A DNA stretch of 21,848 nucleotides from JASGDC01 sp047605865 (lineage in GTDB: Bacteria; Actinomycetota; Actinomycetes; Actinomycetales; Micrococcaceae), in NCBI GenBank assembly GCA_047605865.1, contig JASGFC010000025.1, positions 1-21,848 on the forward strand, in the 5' to 3' direction. A program made the translations under genes and the position numbers. This document shows, piece after piece, positions 7,472 through 14,321 of this stretch; positions within the stretch are counted from its first letter, which is position 1; each line of letters opens with the position of its first letter. The notes beneath the pieces are model-generated. The model did no database searches, had not been told where the DNA came from, and saw only the letters and a list, made by a program, of their open reading frames with translations.

Positions 7472-8407
7472 ATGAAAGTTGTGATGAAGTCAATTAAACA
7501 ACGCTACGCAATAGCAGCTATGATAGCTGTTATTTTTGCTGTAATTTTTCTGATCACAGTATACTTTTTTGTCTACACTATACGTGGCCAAAATTGGGAC
7601 CAAGCTGGTGTTGTAGCTGTGAGGTCTCATGCTAATGTACTCTATCCACCTCTGCTTAAATTTTTTGCTGTTTTCCCAATAAGTGCAGCACTTATAACAG
7701 GGGCAATTCTTGGAGTATATGCATTTTTTACCAAACGTTGGCGGCAATACATTGCTTGTGGATTTATGTTATTAAGTGCAAATATTACTACCCAGCTTTT
7801 TAAGCGTTTCATTATTGAAAGACCAGAGTACATTCAAACATATTGGTATAACAAGGTAACTGGTCAAGAGATTAACAGTATGCCATCTGGGCATACTACA
7901 GTTGCAGCAACTTTAGTTATGGCAGTTGTCATCATGGTACCTATAGAGAAAAGAAACCTTGTGAGTTTCTTAGGAATATTCTTCTATACCGGAATAGCTA
8001 CTTTGCTCTTCTTGGGTAACTTTCATCGTGCCAGCGATGTGGTGGGAGCCTTTATGGTTGTGGGATTCTGGATGGTGTTGTCTTTAATCATCTTGGCAAA
8101 GCTCAGTATTGATTTGCCTGAAGACAATAGGTGGAGCCCTTTTCCAGATATTATTTCTGGTGTAGCTCTTATGATTTTTTTACTTGTGTGTCTTGTTCTA
8201 TCAGTAATTATCATTCGTGCAGATAAAGAATCTATGGGAGTACAACGCTATAATCAACTTGTATCATATGATGCTATGTCACTGATCTTCGCTGGTGGTT
8301 GCTTGCTCCATATTTTGACTATGGCTGCTTTGCGCGTTCTAGCTACGGGTAAGCTACTTCCGTGGCAAACGTGGCGTCCAATAACCAATCATAGCAATAG
8401 CAACTAA
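7472..8407 (+). CDS. PAP2-family membrane phosphatase with altered motifs
   Basis: Integral membrane protein, 311 residues, about eight hydrophobic segments. The PAP2 core lies at about 105-200. Motif 2 is intact (PSGH, 138-141) and motif 3 keeps its catalytic His and Asp (H185, D189). Motif 1 reads KRFIIERP, with five instead of six residues between Lys and Arg-Pro, and the Ser-Arg of motif 3 is Leu-Leu (178-179). It may act on lipid phosphates such as polyprenyl phosphates, but the loss of phosphate-binding residues makes activity uncertain. The C-terminal 100 residues add further helices outside the core. The start is ambiguous: the ATG at 7472 fits a leaderless mRNA; GTG 7481 and ATG 7484 are alternatives. 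Its last 54 bases overlap the convergent MFS gene. Confidence 0.8.
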   Translation: MKVVMKSIKQRYAIAAMIAVIFAVIFLITVYFFVYTIRGQNWDQAGVVAVRSHANVLYPPLLKFFAVFPISAALITGAILGVYAFFTKRWRQYIACGFMLLSANITTQLFKRFIIERPEYIQTYWYNKVTGQEINSMPSGHTTVAATLVMAVVIMVPIEKRNLVSFLGIFFYTGIATLLFLGNFHRASDVVGAFMVVGFWMVLSLIILAKLSIDLPEDNRWSPFPDIISGVALMIFLLVCLVLSVIIIRADKESMGVQRYNQLVSYDAMSLIFAGGCLLHILTMAALRVLATGKLLPWQTWRPITNHSNSN

Positions 8408-9532
8408 ACCTAAAACTCCAACTGAACTAACGCCAAGCGTCAAACTTGCAACTGAAGTTAGGACTGAAACAAGGAAAGGTCCACTACTGGAACCAAGATC
8501 TTGCATGAAACGCCAAATACCAAGGAACTTTGCTCTTCCGGCAACTGGTGAATAATCTGATCCCAGAGTCATAATAAGCCCAGAGCTAATTCCATTTCCA
8601 AGACCCAGCATGAATGCCACGATACTTAAACTGACCACACCATGAGTAAAAGGCATGATTAAAAATCCAAGGGCCATCACAATCATCGATGGGAAGGTAA
8701 CCCAAGCCCTACCAAAACGATCCATAACAATGCCTGCAGGGTAGAACAGCAGCATGTCAATGGAAGCTGAAACACCATAGATAATGGAAACAGTTTCCGG
8801 GTTAAGACCAATATAGTGACCCCAAAGTGGGATGATAACCTGACGGCAGGCACGCATCGCACTGATACACATAATTCCCACACCGATAGTGGAGAAAACT
8901 TTCCAGTTTTTGTGCAGAATGTATTTAAAGTCAGTACTTTCATTGATTGGCTTTTGCTTTATGACCAAATCTGGCAGAGTTACTGCGATAAGAAGTGCGA
9001 CAAGAGAAGCTATAAAACCAACAATGTAAGCACCTTTTACACCCATAAAGTGCATCACGGCAGCACCCAAGAATGGACCAAGAAAAACACCAACTCGATA
9101 AGAACCACCCAAAGTTGAGAGGGCGGTTGCCCTCTTACTAATAGGTGTCATTTCAGTTAAGTACGCCTGCCTAGCAAGGTTGAAGACTGCTTGCGCAATA
9201 CCAATAAGAACATTGGCAAGCATAAACACCGCTAAATGAGGGATGAAATACATGATGGCACATGCTAGAGCACTTATAAGAGAAGCGCCAATAATGGCAA
9301 TTTTCTCGCCAAACTTGTGAGTAAAGATACTTGCTGGAATATTTGCAAGCATAGAGCCAATACCAATAATGGAAACAATTAAAGATGATAGAGCAAGAGA
9401 GGCACCTAAGCTTGTGGACGTTGCCGGGATAACAGGAAAAAGAGCACCTTCAGCGATTCCAAACAGGATAGATGGCCCAAATGCAGGGACTGCAATTTTA
9501 CGTAAACTAAACTCTTCATCTACTTGACTCAC
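8354..9532 (-). CDS. MFS transporter, substrate unknown
   Basis: Major facilitator superfamily protein of 392 residues with about twelve hydrophobic helices. MFS loop motifs are recognisable: FTHKFGEKIAIIG between helices 2 and 3, and the matching VMDRFGRAW in the second half. The N-terminal tail is short and cytoplasmic (acidic, then basic). The general look is that of a drug or metabolite efflux protein, but nothing in the sequence fixes the substrate. The start is GTG at 9532, with TAGAAT (9545-9540) 7 nt upstream and no Shine-Dalgarno, so a leaderless mRNA is likely. It diverges from menB across 51 nt and overlaps the end of the upstream-lying PAP2 gene by 54 nt, tail to tail. Confidence 0.85.
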   Translation of the reverse strand: MSQVDEEFSLRKIAVPAFGPSILFGIAEGALFPVIPATSTSLGASLALSSLIVSIIGIGSMLANIPASIFTHKFGEKIAIIGASLISALACAIMYFIPHLAVFMLANVLIGIAQAVFNLARQAYLTEMTPISKRATALSTLGGSYRVGVFLGPFLGAAVMHFMGVKGAYIVGFIASLVALLIAVTLPDLVIKQKPINESTDFKYILHKNWKVFSTIGVGIMCISAMRACRQVIIPLWGHYIGLNPETVSIIYGVSASIDMLLFYPAGIVMDRFGRAWVTFPSMIVMALGFLIMPFTHGVVSLSIVAFMLGLGNGISSGLIMTLGSDYSPVAGRAKFLGIWRFMQDLGSSSGPFLVSVLTSVASLTLGVSSVGVLGLVAIAMIGYWTPRLPRK

Positions 9533-9583
9533 ACGCTATATTCTACAAGGCTCTTTGCTGAAGTGCTTTGATAGCATGGGTGT
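9533..9583. promoter_or_regulatory. Divergent promoters of the MFS gene (-) and menB (+)
   Basis: This 51-nt gap holds TAGAAT on the minus strand (9545-9540, 7 nt before the GTG at 9532) and TAGCAT on the plus strand (9572-9577, 6 nt before the ATG at 9584). Both imply leaderless transcripts. The -35 positions at 17-nt spacing are poor matches (AAGCAC and GGCTCT), so activators or an alternative sigma factor may be needed. Confidence 0.5.
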
Positions 9584-10480
9584 ATGAGCAAATTTGTTTC
9601 AGAGCTTTTTGATGCATCGCTATGGCACGATGTTGACGGTTACGAAAATTTAACTGATATTACCTACCATCGTCACAACACAATGGGTGTAGTACGTGTT
9701 GCTTTTAATCGTCCAAAAGTTCGCAACGCTTTTCGTCCACATACTGTTGATGAGCTATACCAAGTTTTAGATCATGCTCGCATGAGTTCAGATGTTGGCG
9801 TGGTAATTCTGACTGGAAATGGCCCAAGTCCTCAAGACGGTGGCTGGGCTTTTTGTTCTGGTGGAGACCAGCGTGTTCGTGGTAAAGAAGGGTACGAATA
9901 TGAAGGCGAAACAGATCAAGCAAAGCTAGGGCGTCTTCATATTTTAGAAGTCCAAAGGCTCATTCGTACTATGCCTAAAGTAGTTATTGCTGCTGTCTCT
10001 GGTTGGGCTGCTGGTGGTGGGCATAGTTTGCACGTGGTTTCAGACTTATCTATTGCTTCAGCAGAATATGGCAAATTTAAACAAACTGATGCAACAGTAG
10101 CTTCTTTTGATGCTGGTTATGGCTCAGCGCTTTTAGCACGCCAAGTTGGCCAAAAATTTGCTCGAGAAATTTTCTTCCTAGCGAAAGAATATTCAGCACA
10201 ACGGATGTATGAAATGGGCGCTGTTAATGATGTTGTTCCACATCATGAACTTGAAGAAAAAGCCTTAGAATATGCTGAACACATCCTAAAACAATCACCT
10301 CAAGCTATCCGGATGCTCAAGTTTGCCTTTAATCTTCCCGATGATGGTATTGCAGGTCAGCAAGTTTTTGCTGGTGAAGCAACGCGCCTTGCCTATATGA
10401 CAAAGGAAGCTGCGGAAGGTAAGAGCGCATTCTTAGAAAAACGCTCTGCTGACTGGTCTAGTTTCCCTTGGTATTACTAA
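9584..10480 (+). CDS. menB: MenB, 1,4-dihydroxy-2-naphthoyl-CoA synthase
   Basis: Crotonase-fold enzyme that closes the second ring of the naphthoquinone by cyclising o-succinylbenzoyl-CoA. It has 298 residues, near full family size. Diagnostic stretches: FNRPKVRNAFRPHTVDEL, the oxyanion-hole region GGWAFCSGGDQ, and QTDATVASFDAGYGS. In the last, D169 and S174 align with the catalytic Asp185 and Ser190 of the M. tuberculosis enzyme. This marks it as the bicarbonate-independent (type II) form, where E. coli has Gly156 instead of Asp. The C-terminal Tyr (Y271) and the family ending DWSSFPWYY are present. The ATG follows a TAGCAT box by 6 nt, suggesting a leaderless mRNA. The fused menE-menA gene starts 1 nt after its stop. 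Confidence 0.95.
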   Translation: MSKFVSELFDASLWHDVDGYENLTDITYHRHNTMGVVRVAFNRPKVRNAFRPHTVDELYQVLDHARMSSDVGVVILTGNGPSPQDGGWAFCSGGDQRVRGKEGYEYEGETDQAKLGRLHILEVQRLIRTMPKVVIAAVSGWAAGGGHSLHVVSDLSIASAEYGKFKQTDATVASFDAGYGSALLARQVGQKFAREIFFLAKEYSAQRMYEMGAVNDVVPHHELEEKALEYAEHILKQSPQAIRMLKFAFNLPDDGIAGQQVFAGEATRLAYMTKEAAEGKSAFLEKRSADWSSFPWYY

Positions 10481-10481
10481 A

Positions 10482-12446
10482 ATGTCCCCATATCATTGTG
10501 TTCCACTCTTTGTAGGGCAAGGATTTCGCTGGGAAAATATCAAAGCTACTTTAAGCTCTGCTTTCGCAGAAAAACACTCCATTTTCCCCACCACTGAACA
10601 TGAAGCAGCTATAAAACCTGGTGTTCCTGGTTCTCTTTTAGAACTTAAAACTTCAGGTTCTACAGGTACTGCGAAAACTATCCTCTTGAGTCAAGACGCT
10701 TTGATTGCTTCACACGATATGGTGGAAAGTTTCTTTGGCAACCCCGAAAACCCACAGTGGCTTTTAACCCTTGTGCCTGACAAAATCGCTGGGATGAGCG
10801 TGCTTATACGTTCCTTTCTTTCAGGAACTGAGCCAACAATCATGGAAGATTTATCCAACTTTACTCCTGAAAAGTTTTGTCAGGCTGTGGCCCGAATGCC
10901 ACAGGGACACCGCAGAGTATCTCTGGTGCCAACCCAGTTAACGCGGTTATTACACGATGCCCAAGCAGTTCAAGCTTTACGTACTTTTGATGCAATATTA
11001 GTTGGCGGTGCAGCTACTTGGCAAGAAACACAGCACCAGGCTAAAGAACTTGGTTTAAAAACGTACTACACCTATGGCATGACAGAAACTGCAGGAGGTT
11101 GTGTATACAATGGACAGCCACTTCCTGGAGTTGATGTTTCGCTTTCAGATACTGGGCGTATTGTTCTAGCTGGCCCAATGCTCGCACGTGGTTTTGCTCC
11201 AGCTCTCACTACGAAAGACAAAGGCGAAATTTCAAAAGACGGAATTCTTAAGGTGCTTGGTCGAGTAGGTGATGTTATTAATAGCGGCGGAGTAAAAATT
11301 TCAGCTCAAGATGTTGCCGAAAAAATAAAAACACTTCCTGGTGTTAAGGACGCTTGTGTTGTGGGAGTTAAAGACAAAGAATGGGGACAACGTTTAGTTG
11401 CTTTTGTCCAAGGGGATGCCCTAGCTACTGATATTAAAAAGGTTACAGCTCCTCTGGGTAAAGCAGCTGTACCAAAACATATCAAAAACGTTGAAAAAAT
11501 TCCTTACTTAACTAACGGTAAACCTGACAGGCAACAGTTAACCCATTGGTACACTGAAACTATGCCAAAACCAACTGTCTTACAATGGATTGAAGGAGCC
11601 AGGCTACGTACTTTTCCTCTGTCACTTTCTCCTATTGTTGCTGGAACTACAGCTGCTATTGCTACAGGAGAGCATTCATGGAATCTTCTTAAAGCACTCT
11701 TGTGTTTCTTAGTAGCATTACTTCTACAAATTGGTGTTAACTATTCCAATGACTACTCAGATGGTATTCGTGGTACCGATGACGATAGAGTTGGTCCGCT
11801 ACGCTTAACTGCTTCAGGCGTAGCAACTCCCGAGCAAGTTAAAACAGCAGCTTTTATTTCTTTTGGATTAGCTTGTGCTCTTGGAATTCTTATCATGAAC
11901 ATCACCCAGAGCTGGTGGCTCATCTTTGTTGGCGTGTTCGCAGTCATTGCTGCGTGGGGTTACACAGGTGGGAAAAATCCTTATGGTTATCGTGGTCAAG
12001 GTGAAATTTATGTTTTTATTTTCTTTGGTTTAGTAGCAACGCTTGGTACGGAATACGTCCAAGTTGGGCGAATTTCATTGTTTGGTCTTGTTTTGGCTTT
12101 TGGCATTGGGTGCTTTGCTTGCGCAGTTCTTGTTGCTAATAATCTTCGAGATGTATATACAGACAAAGTTAGTGGTAAAAATACACTTGCGGTGCGTATG
12201 GGTGAAGAGAATTCTAGAAAGTTTTATTTAGCTTTGATGCTTATCCCATACATTATTATCCTTCCTTATGTGTGGCGTGATTCCAATTTACTTTTTGTGT
12301 ATCTTTCACTTCCATTAGCGTATAAACCATGCCAAACTGTTATGAGTGGGGCAAAAGGTTTAAGCCTCATTCCAGTCTTAAAATATACAGGATTTGTCAG
12401 TGTAGCGTACGCAGTACTTTCAGTTATTAGTAAAGCAGGTGTTTAA
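10482..12446 (+). CDS. menE-menA: Fused MenE (OSB-CoA ligase) and MenA (DHNA polyprenyltransferase)
   Basis: One uninterrupted 654-residue frame holds two enzymes. Residues 1 to about 355 are a short MenE like that of M. tuberculosis: P-loop TSGSTGTAK (57-65), YGMTETAGG (198-206), GRVGDVINSGGVKIS (260-274) and the adenylation Lys in NGKPDR (K347). It should activate o-succinylbenzoate with ATP and CoA. Residues from about 361 are MenA, a UbiA-type membrane prenyltransferase with about eight helices. Its first Asp-rich motif is NDYSDGIRGTDDDR (423-436) and the second is NNLRDVYTD (553-561). An ATG at 11562 (M361) sits at the normal MenA start, so separate internal initiation is possible, but no Shine-Dalgarno precedes it. 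The gene starts 1 nt after menB and shares one base with the next gene (TAATG). Confidence 0.93.
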   Translation: MSPYHCVPLFVGQGFRWENIKATLSSAFAEKHSIFPTTEHEAAIKPGVPGSLLELKTSGSTGTAKTILLSQDALIASHDMVESFFGNPENPQWLLTLVPDKIAGMSVLIRSFLSGTEPTIMEDLSNFTPEKFCQAVARMPQGHRRVSLVPTQLTRLLHDAQAVQALRTFDAILVGGAATWQETQHQAKELGLKTYYTYGMTETAGGCVYNGQPLPGVDVSLSDTGRIVLAGPMLARGFAPALTTKDKGEISKDGILKVLGRVGDVINSGGVKISAQDVAEKIKTLPGVKDACVVGVKDKEWGQRLVAFVQGDALATDIKKVTAPLGKAAVPKHIKNVEKIPYLTNGKPDRQQLTHWYTETMPKPTVLQWIEGARLRTFPLSLSPIVAGTTAAIATGEHSWNLLKALLCFLVALLLQIGVNYSNDYSDGIRGTDDDRVGPLRLTASGVATPEQVKTAAFISFGLACALGILIMNITQSWWLIFVGVFAVIAAWGYTGGKNPYGYRGQGEIYVFIFFGLVATLGTEYVQVGRISLFGLVLAFGIGCFACAVLVANNLRDVYTDKVSGKNTLAVRMGEENSRKFYLALMLIPYIIILPYVWRDSNLLFVYLSLPLAYKPCQTVMSGAKGLSLIPVLKYTGFVSVAYAVLSVISKAGV

Positions 12447-12742
12447 TGCCAATTGTTATATATTCAGTTCTTCGTTTTCTGCTGTTCGGGGTTCCTTTTT
12501 TTGTTTTCCTTTATTTAGGTTTGGGAATTTTTGCCTCAGCAATTTTTGCAGCACTTATTTCCTTCTCTTTGTCCTATTTGTGGCTGGGTAAGTACCGCGT
12601 TCAAATTGTCGAATGGATTAAGAGCAAAAACAAGGGTACGAATGAGCGTATTTCAGAAGTGAATGCTGCTGAAGATGCAAATATTGAAAAAGAAAGCTCT
12701 AGAATAGAAAATGGGCTACACACTACAAACGAAGAGGACTAA
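12446..12742 (+). CDS. Small membrane protein, DUF4229-like
   Basis: A 98-residue protein with two hydrophobic helices at about 6-24 and 29-48, a basic boundary (KYRVQIVEWIKSKNKG) and a polar, acidic C-terminal tail that should face the cytoplasm. The opening MPIVIYSVLRFLLFGVPFF and the size resemble DUF4229, a small actinobacterial membrane family of unknown function that I recall next to menA-type genes. Its ATG shares a base with the menE-menA stop (TAATG), and its own stop overlaps the next ATG in the same way, so it is translated with both. A role in supporting MenA or the neighbouring phosphatase in the membrane is possible, but this is only inference from position. Confidence 0.75.
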   Translation: MPIVIYSVLRFLLFGVPFFVFLYLGLGIFASAIFAALISFSLSYLWLGKYRVQIVEWIKSKNKGTNERISEVNAAEDANIEKESSRIENGLHTTNEED

Positions 12743-13296
12743 TGGAAGCAATACAAAATGTTGATAGCGGCTTTACGGTTTTTATCACTAAAGATAGAAA
12801 TCCTTTTTTGAATGGATTTGCTGAGGTTTTGCAGTTTGTTGGCATGAAAGGCATGTTTATTGCTTTTGCTTTTCTGATTGGCTATTTTTTGTATCGTAGC
12901 TGTTTCAGGGTTGCTACTTTTGCTATTTTGGCGGTACTCTTTGTTACTGCTATTTCTGAAGGAATCAAGCACATGGTGCGCCGTCCACGCCCTGATCAAG
13001 CACTTCAAGTGATTCACGAAACTGGGTATTCATTTCCTTCTGGCCATTCTGCTGTTACTACCTGTTTTGTTACTGTTTGTATTCTAATTTTCCGCCAAAA
13101 ATGGGTGAAAATTGTTGGTGTTATTTTTACACTTTTAATGCTCTGGAGCCGTACTTACCTGGGAGTCCATTACCTCTCTGATGTTATAGTTGGGGCTCTT
13201 GTGGGCTTTGTTTCAGCTGTCTTAGCTTGGTGGTTAGTGCGAAACTATTATGATGTTGTGTACGATAAACTTTTTGCTAAAACTATCGTGCGCTAG
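12742..13296 (+). CDS. PAP2-family membrane phosphatase (canonical motifs)
   Basis: Lipid phosphatase of the PAP2/PgpB type, 184 residues, about five to six membrane helices. All three catalytic motifs are complete: K76-x6-R83-P84, PSGH at 99-102, and SR-x5-H-x3-D with S136, R137, H143 and D147. It probably dephosphorylates a lipid carrier such as undecaprenyl diphosphate or a related isoprenoid on the outer face of the membrane; specificity cannot be read. It is the last gene of the menB operon, overlapping the DUF4229-like gene by TAATG and preceded by AGAGG as a Shine-Dalgarno. Its neighbour MenA uses a polyprenyl diphosphate, which suggests a shared isoprenoid theme. The 35 nt after it contain only a weak inverted repeat. 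Confidence 0.9.
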   Translation: MEAIQNVDSGFTVFITKDRNPFLNGFAEVLQFVGMKGMFIAFAFLIGYFLYRSCFRVATFAILAVLFVTAISEGIKHMVRRPRPDQALQVIHETGYSFPSGHSAVTTCFVTVCILIFRQKWVKIVGVIFTLLMLWSRTYLGVHYLSDVIVGALVGFVSAVLAWWLVRNYYDVVYDKLFAKTIVR

Positions 13297-13331
13297 TTTA
13301 TAAATATGGATTGACTTCTACGTTTGTTTTC

Positions 13332-14321
13332 CTATTTCAATCCAGAATACGAATGCAAGCCAGAGAAATAAATATTGACAACTGTGAAGTTAAAGATGAT
13401 GCAAGCGTAACCTAGAATTGAGAGCCAAGCAGAACGTGCACCTGTCCAGCCTCTTGTAGCTCTAGCATGAAGATATCCAGCATAAACGACCCAGATAATG
13501 AAAGTCCACGTTTCTTTAACGTCCCAGCCCCAGTAACGTCCCCAAGCTTTTTCTGCCCAGATAGCACCAGCCATGAGGGTGAAAGTCCAGAAGACGAAAC
13601 CAATGGTGTTGAAACGGTACGAAAGGTTTTCAAGAGTTTTTGCATCAGGTACTCTAGCTAGCCAAGGCATTGTTTCTTTACCAGATTCAGCAAGTTTAGT
13701 TCGGCGTTCTTGCAGTAATTGTAGACAGGACATGGCAAAGGTTAGTGTGAAAATTGATGAAGCAAGAACAGCAACAGATACGTGGATTACTAGCCAATAA
13801 CTTTGCAAAGCAGGTACAAGGTGTCCTACTGGAGTTGGGAAACCTATTGTAGCTGCACACATCATAATCAAGGCGAGTCCAAGCACGAAAGTGCCGAGGA
13901 AGCGTAAGTCGCGTTTAATAAGCATCAACAAGAAGACACCTACAACGATCAATGAACCAGTAGTACAAAACTCGTACATATTGCCCCAAGGAACCCTCTT
14001 AGCAGCAAGACCACGGAAGAGCACGGCAGCAAATTCAATAATAAAGCCAAGAACGGTCAGGGCTACACCAACTTTTGCGTACTTACGGCTCGTTTCGCTA
14101 TAAGGGATGGCAATGTGACTTCCTGCACCAGTGCGGTCTCTTAATTCTTCAGGACCACTAGTAGCAGAAGTATCCTGTGCCTTTTGTTTTACTAGCATCG
14201 GAGCAGTTTTTGAAGCTGAAGCTAGGTCATAAGTGAAGTAAATAAACGCAATTGTGTAGACAAGTGCTGCAGATAACATCAGAATTTCGCTCCACTGAGC
14301 AAGAGTTTCATTAATTTGCAA
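13332..14321 (-). CDS. ccsB: CcsB/CcsA (ResC) cytochrome c synthase subunit
   Basis: Membrane haem-handling protein of System II cytochrome c maturation, which with ResB carries haem across the membrane and attaches it to apocytochrome CXXCH motifs. It has 329 residues and about eight helices. The Trp-rich haem-binding signature WGRYWGWDVKETW lies at 260-272, and likely haem-ligand histidines are H180, H285 and H323. An N-terminal helix and a 50-residue cytoplasmic linker precede the core. The start is TTG at 14321, supported by AAGGA six nt upstream; it overlaps the end of resB by 11 nt. It is the last gene of the cytochrome cluster and matches the position of Rv0529 in M. tuberculosis. Confidence 0.93.
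   Translation of the reverse strand: MQINETLAQWSEILMLSAALVYTIAFIYFTYDLASASKTAPMLVKQKAQDTSATSGPEELRDRTGAGSHIAIPYSETSRKYAKVGVALTVLGFIIEFAAVLFRGLAAKRVPWGNMYEFCTTGSLIVVGVFLLMLIKRDLRFLGTFVLGLALIMMCAATIGFPTPVGHLVPALQSYWLVIHVSVAVLASSIFTLTFAMSCLQLLQERRTKLAESGKETMPWLARVPDAKTLENLSYRFNTIGFVFWTFTLMAGAIWAEKAWGRYWGWDVKETWTFIIWVVYAGYLHARATRGWTGARSAWLSILGYACIIFNFTVVNIYFSGLHSYSGLK

Noticed and set aside
7437..7493. Upstream start of menC at 7493
   Set aside because: It would add 19 residues, overlap the divergent PAP2 coding region and leave no promoter; the ATG at 7436 has a -10 box 7 nt upstream.
8816..9118. 100-codon frame on the plus strand inside the MFS gene
   Set aside because: It is antisense to a clear MFS protein, the product is low-complexity and hydrophilic, and there is no start signal.
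12739..13017. 92-codon minus-strand frame inside the second PAP2 gene
   Set aside because: Shadow of a gene with complete catalytic motifs; composition is Ser/Asn/Lys-rich without any family resemblance.
13308..13343. GGATTGA/TCAATCC inverted repeat between the PAP2 and ccsB genes as a terminator
   Set aside because: Seven pairs around a 22-nt loop with no T run after the stem is too weak; it also reaches into the ccsB coding end.
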